A stretch of DNA of 64,000 nt from Kitasatospora setae KM-6054. Its GTDB lineage: Bacteria > Actinomycetota > Actinomycetes > Streptomycetales > Streptomycetaceae. The position numbers and the translations under genes are program-made. Location: contig NC_016109.1 in assembly GCF_000269985.1 (NCBI RefSeq), forward strand, positions 868,001 to 932,000, given 5' to 3'. The stretch's first letter is position 1, and the number at the start of each line of letters is the position of its first letter. Below, one piece after another: positions 8,059 through 15,181 of the stretch. The notes under the pieces are model-generated. The model searched no databases, was not told the DNA's origin, and saw only the letters and a program-made list of their open reading frames with translations.

Positions 8059-8799
8059 ATGGACGACTCGCGGACACCTCGCACCCCGTTCTTCCACGCC
8101 CTCTCCGCCGAGGCCCGGCGCGCCCTGGAGCGGATCGGCCGCACCCGGCGGTTCGCCTCCGGGCAGGTCCTCATCGAGGAGGGGGACGACCGGCAGGAGG
8201 TGTGGTTACTCCTCCGGGGATCGGCGAAGGTCACCCGCCTGATCAGCGACGGCAAGGCGTCGCTCGTGGACTTCAAGGTCTCCGGCGAACTGCTGGGCGA
8301 GATCGCCGCCATGGACTGCGGGCCGCGGACCGCCACCGTCACGGCCTGCCGCGACGGCTTGGCCCGCGTCATCGCCTGGCCCGACCTGCTGTCCTTCCTC
8401 CGCGAGCACCCCGAGGCGATGATCGCCCTGCACCGGGTGCTCGGCGCCCGTCTGCGCAGCTCCGACCGCAGGCGGCTGGAGTTCGGGGCGTATCCGGTCC
8501 TGATCCGGCTGGCCCGGGTACTGGTCGACCTCGCGGAGTCGTGCGGGACCAGGCTCCCCGACCGCGGGACCCCGCCCCGGAAGGTGTACCGCATCGACGT
8601 GGCCCTGACGCAGCTCGAGTACGCCTCGCTCACCGGGGTGAAGGAGCGCGCCGTGCACCAGGCGTTCGCCGAACTCCGCCGACTGGAGTTGGTCACCACG
8701 AACGAACGGCTGCCCCACGTCTCCGACATGGACCGCCTGCGCGCGATCGCGCTTCTGGACGAGGGCGCGGAGCGGTCCCTTGTCAAGTATTCCGCATGA
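8059..8799 (+). CDS. Crp/Fnr-family regulator with a TTA codon
   Basis: The protein has 246 residues from the ATG at 8059. Residues about 12-125 form the cyclic-nucleotide-binding beta-roll (FFHALSAEARRALERIG, GQVLIEEGDDRQEVWLLLRG, then VSGELLGEIAAM). The dimer helix follows near 130-150. A C-terminal winged HTH lies at about 185-225 (LTQLEYASLTGVKERAVHQA). Codon 50 is TTA (8206-8208), the rare leucine codon read by the developmental bldA tRNA, and the only in-frame TTA I noticed. The gene starts 107 nt after the STAND gene and 86 nt before the cyclase-like gene. Ligand unknown; in this context a nucleotide made by the neighbour is an attractive guess. Confidence 0.85.
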   Translation: MDDSRTPRTPFFHALSAEARRALERIGRTRRFASGQVLIEEGDDRQEVWLLLRGSAKVTRLISDGKASLVDFKVSGELLGEIAAMDCGPRTATVTACRDGLARVIAWPDLLSFLREHPEAMIALHRVLGARLRSSDRRRLEFGAYPVLIRLARVLVDLAESCGTRLPDRGTPPRKVYRIDVALTQLEYASLTGVKERAVHQAFAELRRLELVTTNERLPHVSDMDRLRAIALLDEGAERSLVKYSA

Positions 8800-8884
8800 A
8801 TGCGTGATAGTCGGCAACCACGGCCGCTTGCCCAATAGTTGGCGTGCACCGCACCCGACACCCTTGGAAAGGTGGTCAGTTGCC

Positions 8885-9676
8885 ATGACCGAGCAACTCT
8901 GCCCGCTGCCTCCGGGCAGCACTCCGCGCCGCCGGCTGTGCATGACGGTGGACGTGGCACGGTACAGCCGCCTCGACACCCTGACCCAGCTCGCCGTCCA
9001 GACGGACCTGGTCCGGCTGCTGGACGAGGCGGCCCGGCGCTCCGGGCTGGACCGCACGGCCTGGGAGCGCCAGCCCCAGGGCGACGCCGAGTTCGACGTC
9101 CTCCCGGAGGGCGTTCCGGAAACGGTCGTCCTGGGGCCGTTCGTCCACCACCTCTCGACCTGCCTGCACCTGCTCAACGCCCGGACGGACGGGCCGCGGC
9201 TGCGGATGCGGTTGGCGATCGACTCCGGCGTCGCCACGACCGCCGCACTGGGCCACGCGGGACCAGGACCGGTCGCCGTGGCCCGGTACGTCAACGCGCA
9301 CCAGCTGAAGGCGGCCCTGGCCGGCCTCCCGTCCGCCGATCTGGCCGTCATCATCTCCGACCGGCTCTACCAGGACGTGGTCCGCTCCGGCCATCCCGGC
9401 CTCGACCCCGCCCAGTACCTGCGCGTCCACGTCCGGATCAAGGAGTTCCTCTCCTACGGCTGGATCCGGGTCCCCGGCCACGGCCCGGACGACCTGCGCG
9501 CGTTCGCGGACGGTCCGCTCAATCCGCCGCCGCCCCCGGCTCCGGCGGACGGGTTCCCGTTCAAGCTCGCCCAGCACGTGCGCCACGGCGCCGCCGTCGG
9601 ACGGGACGTGCACGGGGCGATCACCATCGGGCCGGCCCCCTCCCCCTCGGACAGCGCCGCCCTGCACCTCGGATGA
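8885..9676 (+). CDS. Class III nucleotidyl-cyclase-like protein
   Basis: The protein has 263 residues, with the start at 8885 behind GAAAGGTGG. Residues 16-165 follow the cyclase fold used by a widespread Streptomyces family. Strand 1 is CMTVDVARYSRL, with D23 in the first metal position. QGDAEFDVLP places D67 in the second. GPGPVAVARYVNAHQL corresponds to the G-x-V-N-x-A-x-R region, with the canonical Arg not conserved. Base-selecting residues are not obvious, so it may be a divergent cyclase or a nucleotide-binding relative. After a Pro-rich linker the C-terminus ends in GAAVGRDVHGAITIGP, a glycine/valine beta-motif echoed in the next protein. It overlaps that gene by ATGA. Confidence 0.65.
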   Translation: MTEQLCPLPPGSTPRRRLCMTVDVARYSRLDTLTQLAVQTDLVRLLDEAARRSGLDRTAWERQPQGDAEFDVLPEGVPETVVLGPFVHHLSTCLHLLNARTDGPRLRMRLAIDSGVATTAALGHAGPGPVAVARYVNAHQLKAALAGLPSADLAVIISDRLYQDVVRSGHPGLDPAQYLRVHVRIKEFLSYGWIRVPGHGPDDLRAFADGPLNPPPPPAPADGFPFKLAQHVRHGAAVGRDVHGAITIGPAPSPSDSAALHLG

Positions 9677-9966
9677 CGGCCGGCCCGGAGAACACGCCGC
9701 AGACCGGCGAGAACCACCGGGTCCAGTGGCTGGAGCACGGGGTGAACGTCGGACACGCGGTCTACGGCGGCATCCACATCCACTCCGCCCCGGTGCCGGC
9801 CGCACCGTCCGGCCGGTACCCGGCACCAGCGCTCCCCGTCCCGCTGCCGACGCTGCGCACCGCCGAACTCCGATCCGCACTCCACCGCCTTTCCCTCGCC
9901 TGCGCGCACGCCGCCCAGGCCCTGTCGACCGCCGGGCCCGCCCCGGCCGGAGAGGAGTCTCAATGA
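9673..9966 (+). CDS. Small protein with glycine/histidine beta-motif, 97 aa
   Basis: It starts at an ATG overlapping the stop of the cyclase-like gene (ATGA), so the two are translationally coupled. Residues about 10-32 read VQWLEHGVNVGHAVYGGIHI. This resembles the C-terminal motif of the previous protein and the short G-x-V-x-G repeats attached to many Streptomyces NTPase/effector genes. The second half is an Ala/Leu helix (TLRTAELRSALHRLSLACAH). Function unknown; an adaptor linking partners is a guess. Its stop lies 5 nt from the transposase stop, at the edge of the IS110 element. Another ATG overlaps this stop (9963) behind a strong GGAGAGGAG site, indicating that a coupled gene once followed directly. 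Confidence 0.6.
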   Translation: MTAGPENTPQTGENHRVQWLEHGVNVGHAVYGGIHIHSAPVPAAPSGRYPAPALPVPLPTLRTAELRSALHRLSLACAHAAQALSTAGPAPAGEESQ

Positions 9967-9971
9967 CGAAG

Positions 9972-11171
9972 TCAAGCCGCCTGTGTGGCTGGGACGGGGG
10001 TGAAGAGTCTGCCGTCGCGCAGGAGTGCCCACAGGACGCTGACGCGGCGTCGGGCGAGGGCGATGACGGCTTGGACGTGTCTGCAGCCCTCGGCGCGTTT
10101 CTTGAGGTAGAAGTCCCGGTTGGGACCGTCGTTGACGATGCTGGTCTGGGCGGACATGTAGAACACCCGTCGCAGGCGGCGGCTGTAGCGTTTGGGTCGG
10201 TGCATGTTGCCGGTGCGGCGTCCGGAGTCGCGGGGGACGGGCACCAGCCCGGCTGCGGAGGCGAGGTGGCCGGCGTCCGCGTAGGCCGCCAGGTCGCCGG
10301 CCGCGACGACGAGCTCCGCCCCGAGGATCGGTCCGATGCCGGGCATCGACTCGATGATCCCGGCCTGCGGATGGGTGCGGAAGACCTCTGCGATCTGCTT
10401 GTCGACCCGTTTGATCCTCTCGTCCAGGGCCAGGATCTGCGTGGCAAGGTCGGCGACGATCGCGGCGGCGACGTCCTCGCCGGGCAGCACGGTGTGCTGG
10501 GCGGCGGCGGCCTCCGCCGCGACGGAAGCCACTGTGCCGGGATTGCGGACGCCGCGCTTGGCGAGCCAGGCGGTGAGGCGGGCCGGACCCCTGCCCCGGA
10601 GGGCGGCGGGGGTCTGGTAGCCCGTCAGCAGGACCAGGGCGCCCTTGTGGGCGGAGTAGTCGAAGGCCCGTTCCAGGGCGGGGAAGACGCCGGTCAGCAC
10701 GTCGCGGAGCCGGTTGATCATCCGCACGCGGTCGGCGACCAGGTCGGAGCGGTGCGAGGTCAGCAGCGCCAAGTCGGCCGCCAACTGGGCGGGAACGTCG
10801 ATGGTGGTGAAGTCGCGGCGGTGGCGGGCGGTCTCGGCGATGACGTAGGCGTCGCGGGCGTCGGTCTTCGCCTCGCCCCGGTAGGCGCCGGACATGCGGT
10901 TGACGGTCCGGCCCGGCACGTAGACGACCTGCTGGCCGTGGGCGGCGAGCATCGCCAGCAGCAGTGCCGAGGCGGTGCCGCAGATGTCCACCGCCCAGCG
11001 GACCTCGTCGGCGAGTTCCAGGATCTCGCCGAGCGCGGTCAGGATCGCCGACTCGTCGTTGTCGACCTTCTTCGACCACAGGGTGGTGCCGGCCCCGTCG
11101 ACCACGGCCGCCCAGTGGTGGCCCTTGCCGGCGTCGACGCCGGCCCAGGCCAGGGTTCGTCGCTCGCTCAC
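9972..11171 (-). CDS. IS110-family transposase (DEDD/Tnp20)
   Basis: The protein has 399 residues, with the GTG at 11171 chosen because GAGGAGGGA lies just upstream. The N-terminal RuvC-like DEDD domain begins AGVDAGKGHH, with D13 as first acidic residue. It continues with WAVDICG and KTDARDAYVIAE. A central coiled region contains SHRSDLVADRVRMINRLRDV. The C-terminal Tnp20 part has SMPGIGPILGAELV and AGLVPVPRDSGRRTG, whose Ser is the expected nucleophile. Length and motifs are those of a complete, probably active enzyme. In this family, target choice is directed by a bridge RNA made from the element's noncoding end. Confidence 0.93.
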   Translation of the reverse strand: MSERRTLAWAGVDAGKGHHWAAVVDGAGTTLWSKKVDNDESAILTALGEILELADEVRWAVDICGTASALLLAMLAAHGQQVVYVPGRTVNRMSGAYRGEAKTDARDAYVIAETARHRRDFTTIDVPAQLAADLALLTSHRSDLVADRVRMINRLRDVLTGVFPALERAFDYSAHKGALVLLTGYQTPAALRGRGPARLTAWLAKRGVRNPGTVASVAAEAAAAQHTVLPGEDVAAAIVADLATQILALDERIKRVDKQIAEVFRTHPQAGIIESMPGIGPILGAELVVAAGDLAAYADAGHLASAAGLVPVPRDSGRRTGNMHRPKRYSRRLRRVFYMSAQTSIVNDGPNRDFYLKKRAEGCRHVQAVIALARRRVSVLWALLRDGRLFTPVPATQAA

Positions 11172-11383
11172 GTGTCCCTCCTCGGATCCGCCCGAGTCCC
11201 GTCGGCCCGAGGAACACCCCGCCGTCGTCTCCGTAAACAGCGACCGCACACAGCGCGCACATCTCAATCAGCGGCCAGGGCGCCCCGGAGAACCGGACGG
11301 CCACTCCTCGGGAGCCACTGAAGACAAGAACCGATCAGCCACATCCGGCCCTCCCGGGCCGCTTAACACCTTACGGAGAACCG
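11172..11383 (-). ncRNA. Candidate IS110 bridge-RNA region
   Basis: This 212-nt noncoding end lies upstream of the transposase start, where IS110-group elements encode their bridge RNA. Local hairpins are visible, such as GGCCC-TCCC-GGGCC (about 11350-11363). A near-repeat GAACCGATCAGC (about 11330) / GAACCGATGAGC lies at the outer edge. The RNA itself is inferred; I could not fold it or identify guide loops with certainty. Confidence 0.3.
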
Positions 11384-12136
11384 ATGAGCTGGACGGCCCC
11401 GTTCACCTTCAAGCGCATCAGCCGCGCCCTGCTGACCGACCCGGAGGGCAGCCAACCCCACCTGGCCGTCCGCACGGAGGACGGCGACCGGCGGCTCTCC
11501 CCCGCAGAGTGCCGCCGGGCCCTCTACCGGCCGCACCGCGACGACGCCCTGCGGCCGGAGATCTGGCGCCAGGCGGTGTCCGACGCCCGCTCCGAGCCCC
11601 GGGAGGGGCCCGGCACCCGCACGCTGCTGCTCGTCTGGCTGACCCTGCCGGGAATGAACCGGCACCTGTACCGGCTCCTGGACCTCTGGCGGCTCGAACG
11701 CCCCGACCTGGAGGCGGAAGCCGTCCTGGGAGTGCTCACCGCCCTCTCCACCGCCGATCCGGACACGCCCGGGGTCGGCGGCCTGCTGATCAGGGGCGGC
11801 GTCAGGCAGATGTGGACGTACGCCTCCCGGGTCAGGAAGGAGGTCCCGGTCGTCGACCTCGGCCGCTTCGCCCGGGCTCGGAACACCGTGCCGCCACCGG
11901 TCGCCCGCCCGCTCCGCTCCGGCCGGTGGCGGCTGCGGACCGTCCCGCCCCCGCGTCCGGCGGGGCTACCCGGCACACTCCGGTTCACCGAGGCGCAGCG
12001 CCGGGTGGAGGGCGAACGGCTCGGCGCGCTCGCTCACAACACGGGCCTGTCCGAGCTGGTTCTCCGGGCCCGCCGCCACCAGGGGGGCTGGCTCGTCGGC
12101 ACCCTCGCGCTCGGACCCGCCCGGAGGCCGCGATGA
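11384..12136 (+). CDS. Hypothetical protein in conflict operon, 250 aa
   Basis: I do not recognise the family. The start ATG lies at the IS110 junction; a GGAG inside the element edge (about 11374) now serves as its ribosome site. The N-terminal third is basic (TFKRISRALLTDPEGSQPHL). The middle is helical (LLLVWLTLPGMNRHLYRLLD, then LEAEAVLGVLTALSTADPDT), and RQMWTYASRVRKEVPVVDLG follows. A basic Pro-rich linker precedes a last helical segment (FTEAQRRVEGERLGALAHNT). There is no signal peptide or membrane helix. The gene overlaps the next by ATGA, so the two are probably made together. A regulatory or adaptor role is possible but unsupported. Confidence 0.6.
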   Translation: MSWTAPFTFKRISRALLTDPEGSQPHLAVRTEDGDRRLSPAECRRALYRPHRDDALRPEIWRQAVSDARSEPREGPGTRTLLLVWLTLPGMNRHLYRLLDLWRLERPDLEAEAVLGVLTALSTADPDTPGVGGLLIRGGVRQMWTYASRVRKEVPVVDLGRFARARNTVPPPVARPLRSGRWRLRTVPPPRPAGLPGTLRFTEAQRRVEGERLGALAHNTGLSELVLRARRHQGGWLVGTLALGPARRPR

Positions 12137-12432
12137 GTCCCCGCTCCGACCCGCCGATGGGGTTCGCCGAAGCCTTCGACCTGCCCCTGAGCATCGACCT
12201 GCGCACCGCCGCCCGCGCGATCGGCGTCTGCCCCGGCACCGCGTACAAGCTCATCCGCCGGAACGCCTTCCCGTGCTCCGTACTCCGGGTCGGCGGGCAG
12301 TACCGCATCCCCACCGCCGACCTGCTGCGCTCGCTCGGCATCGCGGAACTCCCGGTGTACGCGTCCGACTTGGCCGCAGGCGCCGAGATCGCCGACCGGC
12401 TCGACGGGCTCGGAACGGAGGAGTTCGAATGA
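12133..12432 (+). CDS. Small excisionase/MerR-type HTH protein, 99 aa
   Basis: This is a compact DNA-binding protein. Residues 18-70 (DLRTAARAIGVCPGTAYKLI, then a basic stretch, VLRVGGQYRIPTADLLRSLG) match the HTH-17/excisionase pattern: helix, turn, recognition helix and a beta-wing with the final R-I-P-x-x-D-L. Its start overlaps the previous stop (ATGA) behind GGAGG, and its stop overlaps the next start (ATGA). No integrase is nearby, so it more likely regulates this operon than acts in excision. Confidence 0.8.
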   Translation: MSPRSDPPMGFAEAFDLPLSIDLRTAARAIGVCPGTAYKLIRRNAFPCSVLRVGGQYRIPTADLLRSLGIAELPVYASDLAAGAEIADRLDGLGTEEFE

Positions 12433-13559
12433 CCTCGCCGTCCCCTGAGCGGCACCCCGACCGGCCCCGACAGTGCTTCGTGATCGGCCCGATCGGCAAT
12501 CCCCACGCCACCCACGGAAGTCCCGAACGCGCCGCTTACGAGCACCACTTGGAGGTGTTCGAGGAAGTGATCGCCCCGGCCTGCGCGAAGTTCGCCATCG
12601 CCGCCCTGCGCGCGGACGGCATCGCCAGCCCGGGCGACATCAACGAGCAGATCTGCCGGCACGTCATCAACTCCGATCTGGTCGTCGCGGACGTCAGCGG
12701 GGGCAACCCCAACGTGATGTACGAGTTGGGGCTCCGCCATCTCGGCGGCCGTCCGATCATCCACATCGGCGAGGACGGCCAACTGCCTTTCGACATCGCG
12801 TCGGTGCGGATCATCAGGTACCAGCGGACCCGCACTTCGCTCGCCGGAACCCGGCGCCGGATCGAGGACGCCTTGGCGGCCGGCATCCAGCACGGCTTCG
12901 AACTCCTCACGCCCGCACGCGTGTTGCGGGCGATCCAGCTCGACAGCAACCCCGCACCGGATCGGTCCACCGACCCGCCCCCGGAAGAGGACGACGACCG
13001 GCCGGGCCTGCTCGACGACTTCGCGGCCGTCGAGCAGGGGCTGGCCGAACTGACCGGGCAACTGGGCACGTTGGCGGGAGCGGTGGAAACCGTCGGCACG
13101 CTGACCGCGCGACACAACGCCGAGATGCTCGACCTCGTCCAGGCCAACGCGCCGGCGAGTGCACGGTTCGCGGCAGTGGCGCGGCTCGCCGACGCGCTCA
13201 TCGCCCCTGCTACTGAAATGCACACCACCGCACAGGAGTTCTCCGCCGGAATGGCCGTCTTGGACAGCGGGATACGAACGGCGCTGGAGATCATCGAGAC
13301 GACGGCACCCGAGGAACTCGACCAGGATGCTCTCGAATTCCTCGAACAGCTCGTCTCGCTGGACGAAGGCGTCAGGGCCGGCTTCTCCGAGCTCAGCACG
13401 CTGATCACAGCAGTCGGCCGCATGCACCTGATGAGCCGGCGGCTGCGCGGGCCGGCGAAGGCCATCTCCGGCGCGTTGCAGCGGTTGCACGCAGTCGTCA
13501 CCCGCGTGAACGCTTGGGCCGACCGGGCCCGCGGACTGCTGCCGGTCGGCACCGGATAG
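12429..13559 (+). CDS. Nucleoside-deoxyribosyltransferase/TIR-like effector with helical tail
   Basis: The protein has 376 residues; the start is coupled (ATGA) behind GGAGGAG. Residues 15-125 form a Rossmann-like domain of the deoxyribosyltransferase/TIR superfamily. CFVIGPIGNP is strand 1. DINEQICRHVINSDLVVADV and then SGGNPNVMYELGLRHL carry the signature D-x-[ST]-x-x-N-x-N-V-x-Y-E-L-G; E99 is the likely catalytic Glu. Such domains cleave N-glycosidic bonds of nucleosides or NAD and are recurrent effectors of bacterial conflict systems. Residues about 190-376 are long helices (LAELTGQLGTLAGAVETVGT) that may form a coiled coil for oligomerisation. It is the last gene of the block, followed by a terminator. 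Toxicity and substrate are inferred. Confidence 0.75.
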   Translation: MTSPSPERHPDRPRQCFVIGPIGNPHATHGSPERAAYEHHLEVFEEVIAPACAKFAIAALRADGIASPGDINEQICRHVINSDLVVADVSGGNPNVMYELGLRHLGGRPIIHIGEDGQLPFDIASVRIIRYQRTRTSLAGTRRRIEDALAAGIQHGFELLTPARVLRAIQLDSNPAPDRSTDPPPEEDDDRPGLLDDFAAVEQGLAELTGQLGTLAGAVETVGTLTARHNAEMLDLVQANAPASARFAAVARLADALIAPATEMHTTAQEFSAGMAVLDSGIRTALEIIETTAPEELDQDALEFLEQLVSLDEGVRAGFSELSTLITAVGRMHLMSRRLRGPAKAISGALQRLHAVVTRVNAWADRARGLLPVGTG

Positions 13560-13566
13560 CACCCGG

Positions 13567-13605
13567 CCGACGGGTCCGGACCCACCACGGGCCCGGACCC
13601 GTCGG
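13567..13605. terminator. Bidirectional terminator hairpin
   Basis: Perfect 13-bp stem (CCGACGGGTCCGG at 13567-13579 and CCGGACCCGTCGG at 13593-13605) with a 13-nt loop. It lies between the convergent ends of the effector gene and corA. No U-tract is seen, as is common in Streptomyces. Confidence 0.8.
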
Positions 13606-13611
13606 CGCCGG

Positions 13612-14784
13612 CTACAGCCAGTTGCGGCGCTTGAAGATCAGGTAGAGGCTGACGCAGACCACGCCCATCAGGCCGATCGCGAAGGGGTAGCCGAAGGCCC
13701 AGTGGAGTTCCGGCATCTCCTCGAAGTTCATGCCGTAGACGGTGCCGATGAGGGTGGGGGCGAAGAGGATGGCGGCCCAGGAGGAGATCTTCTTGATCTC
13801 GTCGTTCTGGGCGTGGCCGGCTTCGGCGAGTTGCTTCATCTCCTCGTTCTGGCGCTGGGAGACCAGGGTGGCGTTGACGGTGAGGATGTTCTGGAGCATC
13901 TGGCGGAAGCCGTCGACGCGTTCGGCGGCGTAGGTGGCGTGGTCGGCGACGTCGCGGAGGTAGCGCTGGAGTTCCTCGTCGGTGCCGTACTTCTGGAAGC
14001 CGCCTTCCAGGGCGCGGAGGATCTCCAGCAGGGGGCCGGTGGCGCGCTGGAACTCGATGACCTCGCGGGAGAGTTCGTAGATGCGGCGGGAGACCTGGGG
14101 GTCGCCGCCGAAGACCTCGGTCTCGATCTCGTCGATGTCGTGCTGGAGGCCGGCGATGACGGGGGCGTAGCCGTCGACGACGGCGTCGAGGACGGCGTAG
14201 AGGACGGCTTCGGGGCCGAGGGCGAGGAGTTCGGGGTCGGCTTCGAGGCGGCTGCGGACCATCGAGATGTCGGGCGACTGGGAGTGCCGGACGGTGAGGA
14301 CGAAGTCGGGGCCGACGAAGAGGTGGATCTCGCCGAAGTCGACTTCCTCGACGTCGTCGAGGTAGCGGGCGGCGCGCAGCACGACGAAGAGGGTGTCGCC
14401 GTAGCGTTCGAGTTTGGGGCGCTGGTGGGCGACGATGGCGTCTTCGAGGGCGAGTTCGTGGAGGTCGAACTTCTCTGCGGCTTCGACGAGTTGGGCTTCG
14501 GCGGGGCGGTAGAGGCCGATCCAGGCCATGGTGCCGGGCTTGCCGGGGAGGTCGCGGTAGATCTCGGCGAGGCTGGCGGGGGTCTCTGTCCGGCGGCCGT
14601 CGTGGTAGACGGCGGCGTCGACGACGGAGCGTTCCAGCGCGTCGGGTTCGCGGACGCCGTCGTGCTGCTCGGAGCGCGGGTCCATGGAGTGTTCGGGGGC
14701 GGCGGTGCGGTCGGCGGGCCGCTGGGCGGTCCGGCCGAAGGGTCGCCTGCTCGCGCGCACGGCGCGCACACGCCAGTCGGACAC
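13612..14784 (-). CDS. corA: CorA-type magnesium/cobalt transporter
   Basis: The protein has 390 residues, with a GTG start behind GGAGGT. It has a long cytoplasmic alpha/beta domain (FVVLRAARYLDDVEEVDFGE, then EIHLFVGPDFVLTVRH), a long stalk helix (about 210-330), and two C-terminal membrane helices. The first ends in the signature loop YGMNFEEMPEL (GMN at the pore mouth) and the second is ALGLMGVVCVSLYLIF-like with a basic tail KRRNWL. It forms pentameric channels for Mg2+ and related divalent ions. The first 35 residues are a basic, low-complexity extension typical of actinobacterial members. A 397-nt upstream stretch contains a possible leader ORF. Confidence 0.95.
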   Translation of the reverse strand: MSDWRVRAVRASRRPFGRTAQRPADRTAAPEHSMDPRSEQHDGVREPDALERSVVDAAVYHDGRRTETPASLAEIYRDLPGKPGTMAWIGLYRPAEAQLVEAAEKFDLHELALEDAIVAHQRPKLERYGDTLFVVLRAARYLDDVEEVDFGEIHLFVGPDFVLTVRHSQSPDISMVRSRLEADPELLALGPEAVLYAVLDAVVDGYAPVIAGLQHDIDEIETEVFGGDPQVSRRIYELSREVIEFQRATGPLLEILRALEGGFQKYGTDEELQRYLRDVADHATYAAERVDGFRQMLQNILTVNATLVSQRQNEEMKQLAEAGHAQNDEIKKISSWAAILFAPTLIGTVYGMNFEEMPELHWAFGYPFAIGLMGVVCVSLYLIFKRRNWL

Positions 14785-14892
14785 GGCGGTACCTCCACGG
14801 GTCTGGTGCCGCCGGGCCCGGTCGGGCGGGCGGGGCGGCGGGCCCCGCTGGACGCCGGGCGCGGGGCCGCGGCGCGGGGCCGAACGCGGGGT

Positions 14893-14994
14893 TCAGCGGG
14901 CGGTGCGGCGCGGACGCGGGGCGCGGCGGAGACCGGGAACGGGTGGGAACATCCCGGAGCGGGGCCGACTTCGGCCCGGACTACTGCACTCCAC
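14893..14994 (-). CDS. Possible leader peptide of corA, 33 aa
   Basis: GTG at 14994 with AGGAGG 8 nt upstream opens a 33-codon frame ending in TGA about 110 nt before the corA start. The peptide is Pro/Arg-rich and includes GMFPPVPGLRR. Proline-rich leader ORFs control Mg2+ transporter genes in enterobacteria, so a similar role is conceivable. The good ribosome site is seen directly; translation and function are conjecture. Confidence 0.25.
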   Translation of the reverse strand: MECSSPGRSRPRSGMFPPVPGLRRAPRPRRTAR

Positions 14995-15138
14995 TGCTCT
15001 CACCTCCTGTACGTTCCGGGCGCCCTGGGGCGGCCCTGACCGCTGCCCAGTCTACCGGCCCGTTCCCGGGCCCCTCCGCCGGGCCTCGGGGAGGGACACC
15101 GGTCGGGGCCGTTCGCGGCTGTCGGCGGGGCGAAGATG

Positions 15139-15163
15139 AAAGGTGACGTGGTCTGTCACCTTT
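15139..15163. promoter_or_regulatory. 9-bp palindrome upstream of the SDR gene
   Basis: Perfect inverted repeat: AAAGGTGAC (15139-15147) and GTCACCTTT (15155-15163) around 7 nt. It is placed 19 nt before the SDR start, so a bound repressor would block initiation. The convergent WYL regulator at 16132 is the obvious candidate to bind it. Confidence 0.55.
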
Positions 15164-15181
15164 GGCGTCGATGCTTGAGGC

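Larger units (their letters stand above)
9963..11387 (-). mobile_element. IS110-family insertion sequence bounded by ATGA
   Basis: The element is about 1.42 kb and carries one transposase gene on the minus strand. ATGA stands at both junctions (9963-9966 and 11384-11387). Joining the flanks at ATGA gives GGAGAGGAGTCTCA followed by ATGAGCTGG, that is, an intact ribosome site and a stop/start overlap between the genes at 9673 and 11384. The layout fits IS110: no terminal inverted repeats seen, a few nucleotides after the transposase stop and a long noncoding end (about 210 nt) upstream of its start. Exact ends are inferred from the flanking reading frames. Confidence 0.75.
14785..15181. other. 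397-nt divergent intergenic region between corA and the SDR gene
   Basis: It has no conventional gene. It contains a possible 33-codon leader ORF for corA (14893-14994, minus), a short CCGGGA/TCCCGG inverted repeat near 14933-14957, and the operator-like palindrome at 15139-15163 next to the SDR start. I recognise no known Mg2+ riboswitch. Confidence 0.5.

Noticed and set aside
9963..10600. A gene starting at ATG 9963 on the + strand
   Set aside because: The start has a strong ribosome site, but the reading frame runs antisense through the transposase. It is better explained as the old start of the 11384 gene, separated by the insertion.
12133..12432. Excisionase of an integrated element
   Set aside because: The HTH fits the excisionase fold, but no integrase, attachment repeat or tRNA end is visible, and it is coupled to the neighbouring conflict genes.
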